Shown here piece after piece: positions 7,515-12,252 of a DNA stretch of 12,252 bases. The stretch comes from an archaeon (lineage in GTDB: Archaea; Methanobacteriota; Methanobacteria; Methanobacteriales; Methanobacteriaceae): the NCBI GenBank assembly GCA_024409145.1, contig JAKSUF010000024.1:1-12252 (forward strand). Direction: 5' to 3'. The notes beneath the pieces were generated by a model. That model did no database searches and had not been told where the DNA came from. It saw only the letters and a program-made list of their open reading frames with translations. Numbering within the stretch: the stretch's first letter is position 1; each line of letters begins with the position of its first letter. Made by a program: the position numbers and the translations under genes.

Positions 7515-8084
7515 GTGAACAATGGTTTTTTTGCAATGGTTGTGTTAGTTATTATCATTGTTTTTGGTGGAACTATCCTTTATGTATCTGATGTAGTTCC
7601 TGAGTTAAATGATTCTATTGATTTGGCTTTAGGTATTGATGATGGAATTTCTAATGTTTCTCTTAATAAAACGGTTAAGAATATTACAGAAAATACTACT
7701 ATTGGTGGACAAATCAAAAATAATAAATCTTCAGTTGACAAAGGAGTTATAGCTACTCAGTTAGCTCCTTCAAAAGCAAAAGAAGGATCTAATATTACTA
7801 TTGTTTGGAAAGTTAAAAATTATTCTAATAAAAAGATTACTGGTGTTAAGGGTATTGATCAAAATTATGAATATCGTTTTGGTAGTTTAAATCCTGGAGA
7901 TGTAAAATCTATAAATTATTCTTTTTATATTCCTTCTGTTGAAGATTTAAAGAATGCAGGATTTGGTCTTAGTGAAGATTATGATAAAGAAAATTTATAT
8001 ATTGGTGGTTTTTCTTTATCTTATCATATGAATGGTAAAAAATATAAGATTAACTCTAATGAAGTTGTTATTAATATGAGTTAA
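7515..8084 (+). CDS. Hypothetical membrane-anchored exported protein, sequon-rich
   Basis: I do not recognise a named family. The start is GTG, chosen because GGAGGT (7504-7509) precedes it by five bases. The 189-residue product begins with a strongly hydrophobic segment (about 5-24) and no clear signal-peptidase site, so it is probably an N-terminal anchor with the rest outside the cell. Residues 35-75 are polar and linker-like. Residues 76-189 alternate short beta-type strands (ITIVWKVKNYSN, GDVKSINYSFYI, FSLSYHMNGKKYKI), like the small Ig-like or CARDB-like domains of archaeal surface proteins. Nine N-glycosylation sequons are present, at N47, N51, N56, N60, N70, N93, N102, N134 and N187. 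It is flanked by gatB and the radical SAM gene, neither of which explains it. Confidence 0.75.
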   Translation: MNNGFFAMVVLVIIIVFGGTILYVSDVVPELNDSIDLALGIDDGISNVSLNKTVKNITENTTIGGQIKNNKSSVDKGVIATQLAPSKAKEGSNITIVWKVKNYSNKKITGVKGIDQNYEYRFGSLNPGDVKSINYSFYIPSVEDLKNAGFGLSEDYDKENLYIGGFSLSYHMNGKKYKINSNEVVINMS

Positions 8085-8230
8085 TCATTTTATTTTTTAA
8101 ATAATTTAATACTTTTTTTAATTCTTTTTTAGTTTTTTAATTCTTTTTTTATTGTGTTATTTTTAAGTTTTATTTTTATTTTTTTGATTTATTTCAGTTT
8201 TTAAATTTTTTAGTTCTTTATTTCTTTAGT
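8085..8230 (+). terminator. T-rich convergent spacer with terminators
   Basis: Between the convergent genes at 7515 and 8231, the plus strand has repeated T-runs of six to seven bases, including the motif TTTTTTAATTCTTTTTT twice, about 20 bp apart (near 8113 and 8133). This serves plus-strand termination. Nothing obvious serves the minus strand. Confidence 0.45.
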
Positions 8231-9232
8231 TTATTTAAATTTGTTTTGCAAGGAATCTTTAATATATCTTTTTATGTATCTATCTAAATTTGAAGATACT
8301 TCACTTTTCTCTGTACCTAATTTAGTTTTGTCAGTAAATGTTCCTTTTAATGTTCTTCCAGTCCATTTAACTTCTTCTTCTACTCTTTTTCCATATTTTG
8401 TTCCAAACATTTTGAATAATGGGAATTTGGTAATTCCATTAGCTCCACTAAGGACTAATATTCCAATATTTGCTAAATTATCTGTCCAAGTACCACATAT
8501 AATTTCAATATTTGGTAATGCAAGACGTACTGTAGAAACTACTTTAGCATAATAAAGTGAAGCTGGTTGGGAACTATTTACATACTCTGTTTCTGGATGT
8601 GGATTTAATGAATAAAAAATTACTCTATCAATTTTGTGTTCTTTAAGATAATCTATTAAGTAATCCGTATCTTCATATGTCTCTCCAAGACCTAAAATGA
8701 TTGTTATTGCCTTTTTAAAACCTAAATCTCCTGCTTTGTCTAACATATTACTTATTTGATCTAATGGTTTGCTTGGACATACTTTTTCTTGAAATGAAGG
8801 ATTTGCTGCTTCTACTGCTCCAGTTATTCCTTTTATCTCATTAGAATATTCTTCTAATTCATCAGTTATTCCAGTATTAAGCCAAACTCCATCTCCAGTT
8901 ATGTTATAAATATCAGTAGCTATTGACTTGATTTCTTGAGTGGTAAATGATTTGTATCCTCCAGATAAGAATTCAATATTCCATCCAAGACGATTACACA
9001 TTTCAGCTTCTGCTAAAATATTACTTACTCGTCTTCTAGCTTTGGTTGGGTCTCTAATTTTCTCTTTTTGAGTACTCATATAACAAAATTTACAATCTCC
9101 TTTATCACACCACCAAGATAAAAAAATTGCTCTTTCTAGACTTATTTCAGTATAATTCTTTTTTAAACTTAATTTGTTAGCTTTATTTACTAACTCTAAT
9201 GTTTCAATACTGTTAAAATTATTTTCATTCAT
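8231..9232 (-). CDS. Radical SAM protein, biotin synthase-like, CX4CX2C cluster motif
   Basis: This 333-residue protein is a soluble TIM-barrel radical SAM enzyme related to the BioB/HydE/PylB/HcgA group. The cluster cysteines are C42, C47 and C50 in WWCDKGDCKFCYMS, so the spacing is CX4CX2C, not the standard CX3CX2C. The aromatic after the last cysteine (Y51), the GGY motif in FLSGGYKS (the SAM amino-group 'GGE' position), GVWLNTGI, GAVEAANPSFQEKVCP and IILGLGETYEDTDYL (the glycine-rich strand beta-4/5 region) all fit the superfamily. It may belong to the 'biotin synthase-related' archaeal group (COG2516), but I cannot confirm this. Substrate and product are unknown. The start has a weak GATGG ribosome site. 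No biosynthetic partner gene is adjacent; the neighbours are the unknown membrane protein and the tRNA cluster. Confidence 0.85.
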   Translation of the reverse strand: MNENNFNSIETLELVNKANKLSLKKNYTEISLERAIFLSWWCDKGDCKFCYMSTQKEKIRDPTKARRRVSNILAEAEMCNRLGWNIEFLSGGYKSFTTQEIKSIATDIYNITGDGVWLNTGITDELEEYSNEIKGITGAVEAANPSFQEKVCPSKPLDQISNMLDKAGDLGFKKAITIILGLGETYEDTDYLIDYLKEHKIDRVIFYSLNPHPETEYVNSSQPASLYYAKVVSTVRLALPNIEIICGTWTDNLANIGILVLSGANGITKFPLFKMFGTKYGKRVEEEVKWTGRTLKGTFTDKTKLGTEKSEVSSNLDRYIKRYIKDSLQNKFK

Positions 9233-9359
9233 AGATCCATCTCATTGTTATTTGGCTTGTTAATTAATAATATATACTAAATTATATAATAAGTTTATTT
9301 AGTTAATTTCTATTAGTTTTTTATTTTAGTTTTTAATAATATTATTTTTATTAATATTG

Positions 9360-9400
9360 TTTTTTTAATATTTTTTTAATATTTTTTTAATATTTTTTTT
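9360..9400. repeat. 11-bp tandem repeat TTTTTTTAATA, three copies plus a partial
   Basis: Three perfect copies (9360-9370, 9371-9381, 9382-9392) are followed by a T8 run. It lies in the spacer 9233-9652, which otherwise holds AT-rich sequence, a TTTTGTTGTATTTT motif repeated about 21 bp apart (near 9430 and 9451), and the tRNA promoters. Confidence 0.8.
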
Positions 9401-9483
9401 ATCATATTTTTATTAGGTTCTTCCTGTCTTTTTGTTGTATTTTTTAATTATTTTGTTGTATTTTATATTTTTTCTAATAATAA

Positions 9484-9504
9484 TAGTAACATTTATATAC
9501 TATG
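9484..9504 (+). promoter_or_regulatory. First copy of a 21-bp TATA promoter element
   Basis: TAGTAACATTTATATACTATG, one base longer than the usual core, matches the copy at 9563-9583 at 20 of 21 positions. The TATA core TTTATATA is at 9492-9499. Predicted transcription would start near 9520, where no gene is recognised before tRNA-Asn. Confidence 0.55.
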
Positions 9505-9562
9505 AAAGACAACCTTTTATTGATGATAACTAACTTGAAAATGTTTCTTAGGACTTGTTAAA

Positions 9563-9583
9563 TAGAAACATTTATATACTATG
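9563..9583 (+). promoter_or_regulatory. Second copy of the TATA promoter element, upstream of tRNA-Asn
   Basis: The TATA core TTTATATA is at 9571-9578, giving a start near 9600 and a leader of about 50 bases before tRNA-Asn. A closer but weaker element, TTTTATACTT (about 9618-9627), would start transcription almost at the tRNA. The same AACATTTATATA sequence precedes tRNA-Cys. Confidence 0.6.
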
Positions 9584-9652
9584 TTATCTAATATATGTAT
9601 GTTGTCAATTACGACACTTTTATACTTGATTATATTAAGCATGGGTTATTAT

Positions 9653-9725
<73 letters not shown>

Positions 9726-9729
9726 CTTT

Positions 9730-9803
9730 GGGCCCATAGCTTAGCCAGGTAGAGCGCTCGGCTCATAACCGGGATGTCATGGGTTCGAATCCCATTGGGC
9801 CCA
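9730..9803 (+). tRNA. tRNA with CAT anticodon (Ile2 or elongator Met)
   Basis: The 74-base cloverleaf has acceptor GGGCCCA/TGGGCCC, D stem GCTT/GAGC (with one T-G), anticodon stem CTCGG/CCGGG, loop CTCATAA, T stem ATGGG/CCCAT and A73. CCA is not encoded. It is not the initiator: the three stacked G-C pairs GGG/CCC at 29-31/39-41 are missing (here CGG/CCG). The GGGCCC acceptor with A73 resembles archaeal tRNA-Ile genes, so it may be tRNA-Ile2, whose C34 is changed to agmatidine to read AUA. I lean to Ile2 but cannot exclude elongator Met. Confidence 0.9.
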
Positions 9804-9831
9804 TTATAATCATGTACATTTGTATTTTTAT

Positions 9832-9906
9832 GCTCCGATGGTGTAGTCCGGCCAATCATTTCGGCCTTTCGAGCCGAAGACTCGGGTTCGAATCCCGGTC
9901 GGAGCA
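9832..9906 (+). tRNA. tRNA-Glu (TTC)
   Basis: The 75-base cloverleaf has acceptor GCTCCGA/TCGGAGC, perfect anticodon stem TCGGC/GCCGA with loop CTTTCGA (anticodon TTC), T loop TTCGAAT and A73. CCA is not encoded. It follows the CAT tRNA by 28 bases and is followed by a T6 run. Confidence 0.97.
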
Positions 9907-9955
9907 TTTTTTATATTTGAAAGATTTATGGGAAATCTCCTTCCCTCTCTTAGTA

Positions 9956-10038
9956 GCGGGGGTGTCCGAGCGGCCAAAGGAGACAGGCTTAGGACCTGTT
10001 GACGCAGGTCTACCAGGGTTCGAATCCCTGCTCCCGCA
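9956..10038 (+). tRNA. tRNA-Leu (TAG)
   Basis: This class II tRNA of 83 bases has acceptor GCGGGGG/CTCCCGC (one G-T), anticodon stem ACAGG/CCTGT with loop CTTAGGA (anticodon TAG), a 14-base variable arm with GAC/GTC pairing, T stem CAGGG/CCCTG and A73. CCA is not encoded. It is followed by a T9 run at 10048-10056. Confidence 0.97.
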
Positions 10039-10047
10039 TATCTTTTG

Positions 10048-10056
10048 TTTTTTTTT
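10048..10056 (+). terminator. T9 run after tRNA-Leu
   Basis: Nine consecutive T residues ten bases after the mature 3' end make a good archaeal terminator. If it is strong, tRNA-His needs its own promoter, and none is clear in the 25 bases that remain. Confidence 0.45.
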
Positions 10057-10081
10057 ATTTCCTATTATAGGTATTTTAAAT

Positions 10082-10157
10082 GCCGGGGTAGGGTAGGCGG
10101 TCATCCTACGGGACTGTGGATCCTGTGACTCGGGTTCAAATCTCGGCCCCGGCCCCA
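10082..10157 (+). tRNA. tRNA-His (GTG), with encoded CCA
   Basis: The cloverleaf has acceptor GCCGGGG/CCCCGGC, anticodon stem CGGGA/TCCTG with loop CTGTGGA (anticodon GTG), T loop TTCAAAT, C73 at 10154, and CCA encoded at 10155-10157. It is the only tRNA in the window with a genomic CCA. The base before position 1 is T (10081), so the G-1 needed by HisRS is not encoded and would have to be added by a Thg1-type guanylyltransferase. D stem GGGT/ATCC includes one G-T pair. Confidence 0.95.
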
Positions 10158-10367
10158 TTTTTAATATTATTTTTATTATTTTAACGATTTTTATTATTTT
10201 ATTATTTATTGTGTATTTTTTACTTTTCTATACTTATATTTTCTATTCTTATATTCTATTGTGTTGTGGTATATTATTTTTAATATGCTTTTAATTATTA
10301 ATTTTCATATGCTCTTACAATAGTTTAATTATACTTAATTAATAAAATTTTAATCAGGTTTGGTAAT
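10158..10367 (+). other. Spacer between tRNA-His and hjc
   Basis: This 210-base AT-rich stretch starts with T5 (10158-10162), a likely tRNA-His terminator. It holds a degenerate repeat of TTCTATNCTTATATT (about 10226-10256) and a weak TATA-like TTATACTTAA near 10328. No gene was seen. Confidence 0.4.
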
Positions 10368-10775
10368 ATGGCTAAAAAAGGTTCAGCAGAAGAAAGAGAT
10401 TTGGTTCATAAATTATGGGATAAAGGTTTTGCTGCTATGCGAGCTCCTGCTTCTGGTGGTGCTACTAAAAAACCATTGCCTGATGTTTTAGCAGGTAATT
10501 CTAAAATATATTTGGCTATTGAAGTCAAAACAACCACTAAAGATAAAATATATATTGATTATCCTCAAATTGATGCTTTGGTTGAATTTTCTGAGATATT
10601 TGGAGCTACTCCTTATTTGGGTATGAAATTCAAATATACGAAGTGGTTGTTTTTAGCTCCTGAATGTATTGAAAAGACTAGGAATGGTAATTATAAAATT
10701 ACTAAGGATTATTGTTTAGAAAAAGCTTTAGAATTGGATGAAATTATTGGGAAAGATAGACAAGTTAAATTTTAG
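10368..10775 (+). CDS. hjc: Hjc, archaeal Holliday junction resolvase
   Basis: Hjc cleaves four-way DNA junctions symmetrically during recombination and fork repair, acting as a homodimer in the cytoplasm. The 135-residue protein matches the family in length and carries the PD-(D/E)XK nuclease residues: E9 in KGSAEERDL, D39 in LPDVLAG, E52 and K54 in AIEVKT. The basic N-terminus and the APASGGATKKP loop (27-36), which contacts DNA, are both present. The start ATG follows a modest AGGT by eight bases. The gene stands alone between two tRNA groups, an ordinary housekeeping setting. A perfect hairpin lies directly after the stop codon. Confidence 0.96.
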   Translation: MAKKGSAEERDLVHKLWDKGFAAMRAPASGGATKKPLPDVLAGNSKIYLAIEVKTTTKDKIYIDYPQIDALVEFSEIFGATPYLGMKFKYTKWLFLAPECIEKTRNGNYKITKDYCLEKALELDEIIGKDRQVKF

Positions 10776-10784
10776 GTATATGTG

Positions 10785-10814
10785 CTGGAAGTTATTATTT
10801 TTTTTAACTTCCAG
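10785..10814 (+). terminator. Perfect 10-bp hairpin after hjc
   Basis: CTGGAAGTTA (10785-10794) pairs exactly with TAACTTCCAG (10805-10814) around a ten-base loop that is nearly all T. It lies nine bases after the hjc stop codon. The T-run in the loop could act as terminator; there is no T-run after the stem. It could also be a 3'-end stabiliser. Confidence 0.55.
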
Positions 10815-10876
10815 GGGGATAACTTTGGTTGATTATGTATGTTAATTTCTTAGATTTTCACAAAAATATCAAAACA

Positions 10877-10884
10877 TTTATATA
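10877..10884 (+). promoter_or_regulatory. TATA box for tRNA-Cys
   Basis: TTTATATA is preceded by AAAACA, the same context as the elements at 9484 and 9563. The predicted start, near 10905, lies about 13 bases before tRNA-Cys. Confidence 0.7.
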
Positions 10885-10918
10885 TTATTAAAACATACAT
10901 TATATTACTGTTTAATCT

Positions 10919-10990
10919 GCCAAGATAGCTTAGAGGCGAAGCGGTTGGCTGCAGACCAATTACACGGGAGTTCAAATCTCTCTCTTGGCT
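10919..10990 (+). tRNA. tRNA-Cys (GCA)
   Basis: The 72-base cloverleaf has acceptor GCCAAGA/TCTTGGC, D stem GCTT/AAGC, anticodon stem GTTGG/CCAAT with loop CTGCAGA (anticodon GCA), T stem GGGAG/CTCTC with loop TTCAAAT, and U73, the expected Cys identity base. CCA is not encoded. It has its own TATA box and a hairpin after it. Confidence 0.96.
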
Positions 10991-10993
10991 TTT

Positions 10994-11018
10994 GATTAGT
11001 TAATATTTTTAACTAATC
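10994..11018 (+). terminator. Perfect 10-bp hairpin between tRNA-Cys and tRNA-Trp
   Basis: GATTAGTTAA (10994-11003) and TTAACTAATC (11009-11018) form a perfect stem around a five-base loop, three bases after tRNA-Cys. TTTC follows. It may end tRNA-Cys transcription or mark the pre-tRNA trailer for processing, since tRNA-Trp starts only 13 bases later. Confidence 0.45.
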
Positions 11019-11031
11019 TTTCATTTGTATT

Positions 11032-11206
<175 letters not shown>

Positions 11207-11421
11207 TTTTTTTTAATTAACTTATTATAACAATTGTTATATCTTATTTTTATTTTTTAACTTATTTTCTATAAATTCTAATAGTTTTTTAAGTTAATTT
11301 TATTTACTATTTAATTCAAATTTATAAAAATAGGGAACTTTAAGGTTTTATTCCTTTTTAATTAATAGTATTAAATAGGGCTTAAAACTAGATATTTTAT
11401 ATTTAATATATTATAGGTTAA
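11207..11421 (+). other. Spacer between tRNA-Trp and the hydrolase gene
   Basis: The 215-base spacer opens with T8 (11207-11214), the likely tRNA-Trp terminator. It contains a perfect 16-bp palindrome, TATAACAATTGTTATA (11226-11241), and an 8-bp inverted repeat TTAACTTA/TAAGTTAA (11257-11264 and 11290-11297). For the next gene, ATTAAATAG near 11369-11377 is a possible TATA box with a start near 11398. TTTTATAT at 11396-11402 would give an almost leaderless transcript. Confidence 0.4.
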
Positions 11422-12072
11422 GTGTTTCAAATGAGTAAAATTAATAATGTTTATTGTATTACAGGTATTTTAGCTGATTCTAATTCTTATTTAATTGATA
11501 ATTCTAGCTCTAATGATGTGTATAACTATATTTTAGTTGATACTGGTGTTGGTGAAAATAAAAACTATTTAATTAATTCTATTAAAGATTTTGGTATTAA
11601 TCCTAAAGATATTGATTTAATTGTAAATACTCATTGTCATTTTGACCATGTTGGTGGAAATCATATGTTTCCAGAGGTTAAAGTAGCTATTGGTAGTGAA
11701 GATGCTAATGCTTTAAGAGATCCTGAAAGTCCATTAACTGTTTCTGGATTATTTGGATCTAAAGTTACTCGTCATGATGTAGATATCGAACTTAAAGAAG
11801 GGGATAAAATAGCTAATTTTGAAGTAATATCTACTCCAGGACATACTTCTGGTGGAATTTCTTTATATGATGGTGAAATTTTAATATGTGGTGACACTAT
11901 TTTTGCTAATGGTGGTGTTGGTCGTATGGATATTGGTGGAAATATTGATGATATGAAAAATTCTTTAGCAAAATTAAAAGAATTAGATGTAAAATATTTA
12001 CTTCCAGGTCATGGTCCTTGGGTGGATAATGGAAATTATCATATTGATTTATCTAGTAAAATGTTATTATAA
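11422..12072 (+). CDS. Metallo-beta-lactamase-fold hydrolase, glyoxalase II-like
   Basis: This 216-residue soluble protein has the full two-metal site of the superfamily: THCHFDH with H71, H73, D75 and H76; TPGHTSGG with H141; CGDTIFANGGVGR with D158; and LPGHGP with H197. Overall it resembles hydroxyacylglutathione hydrolase-like proteins, but the short C-terminus lacks the glutathione-binding helical domain, so the substrate is unknown. Thioester, lactone or phosphoester hydrolysis are all possible. The GTG start at 11422 has AGGT four bases upstream; an ATG at 11431, three codons in, is equally plausible and removes only MFQ. It is a single gene, converging with the partial gene at the window end. 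Confidence 0.9.
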   Translation: MFQMSKINNVYCITGILADSNSYLIDNSSSNDVYNYILVDTGVGENKNYLINSIKDFGINPKDIDLIVNTHCHFDHVGGNHMFPEVKVAIGSEDANALRDPESPLTVSGLFGSKVTRHDVDIELKEGDKIANFEVISTPGHTSGGISLYDGEILICGDTIFANGGVGRMDIGGNIDDMKNSLAKLKELDVKYLLPGHGPWVDNGNYHIDLSSKMLL

Positions 12073-12105
12073 TATTGATTATTAAAAAAAGTATTTGCAA
12101 TGTTT

Positions 12106-12252
12106 TTATTTGAATGTTATAGTTATATTTTCTGTATTATTATTTAAATCTGTCGGGGATATACTAATATTTATTTTATATTCATTATTATCATCATTTA
12201 TTAATGTATGATTTAATGTTATATTATCATATATTTTCACCTTTTCATTATT
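12106..12252 (-). CDS. 3' end of an Asn-rich hypothetical protein (partial)
   Basis: An open frame of 48 codons runs from the window edge to a TAA at 12106-12108 on the minus strand. The 5' end is outside the window. The product is rich in Asn, Ile and Thr, with alternating beta-like strands (EYKINISISP, NITITFK) and sequons NIT, NHT, NIS, NNT and NIT, a composition typical of exported Methanobacteriales proteins and similar in style to the protein at 7515. No family was recognised. The gene converges with the hydrolase gene, 33 bases away, and no strong terminator lies between them. Confidence 0.5.
   Translation of the reverse strand, partial: NNEKVKIYDNITLNHTLINDDNNEYKINISISPTDLNNNTENITITFK

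Noticed and set aside
8241..8552. Plus-strand open frame opposite the radical SAM gene.
   Set aside because: It is an antisense shadow with no ribosome site or recognisable domain.
9360..9400. The 11-bp tandem repeats as a CRISPR-like array.
   Set aside because: The units are contiguous, short and almost all T, with no spacers and no cas genes.
9520..9560. A box C-like TTGATGA after the first duplicated promoter, suggesting a free box C/D RNA.
   Set aside because: No CUGA box D occurs in the following 100 bases, so the layout of a box C/D RNA is not met.
9502..9561. A 19-codon open frame starting MKDNLLLMITN after the first duplicated TATA box.
   Set aside because: Its ATG lies only a few bases after the TATA box, upstream of where transcription should start, and it has no ribosome site.

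Overview
The window looks like chromosomal core sequence from a methanogenic archaeon of the order Methanobacteriales, most like Methanobrevibacter or Methanosphaera. The evidence is very high A+T, a hydrogenase-maturation gene (hypF), an archaeal Holliday junction resolvase (hjc), a regulator resembling the Pyrococcus heat-shock repressor Phr, archaeal TATA boxes of the form TTTATATA, tRNA genes mostly without encoded CCA, and a tRNA-Trp gene whose roughly 102-nt intron has the layout of a box C/D guide RNA. The genus is inferred from gene content and composition, not from a marker-gene comparison.

Layout: 1-193 is a promoter region with repeated operator-like elements, ahead of the Phr-like regulator (194-712, +). 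hypF (907-3354, -) is divergent from larB (3474-4280, +); both belong to nickel-enzyme pathways. A minus-strand series follows: hisE (4443-4733), a CBS-CBS-ParB-like fusion (4814-5638) and gatB (5907-7262). Its genes are separated by 80 and 268 bp and probably have their own promoters. A plus-strand gene for a small membrane-anchored, sequon-rich protein (7515-8084) converges on a minus-strand radical SAM gene (8231-9232).

From 9484 to 11206 the window is an RNA-gene region: two near-identical TATA elements, then tRNA-Asn(GTT), a CAT tRNA (Ile2 or elongator Met), tRNA-Glu(TTC), tRNA-Leu(TAG) and tRNA-His(GTG). hjc (10368-10775) comes next, then tRNA-Cys(GCA) and the intron-containing tRNA-Trp(CCA). 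A metallo-beta-lactamase-fold hydrolase (11422-12072, +) and the 3' end of a minus-strand, Asn-rich gene close the window.

Functional links: gatB is a subunit of the amidotransferase that in many archaea makes Asn-tRNA(Asn), and a tRNA-Asn gene lies 2.4 kb away. hypF and larB share a divergent promoter region and a nickel theme. No mobile element, CRISPR array, defence island or obvious new multi-gene system was seen. The points most worth a second look are the dual guide RNA inside the tRNA-Trp intron (one guide fits C34 of its own tRNA, the other has no visible target), the Phr-like operator repeats, the shifted cysteine motif of the radical SAM protein, and the gatB start-site conflict.
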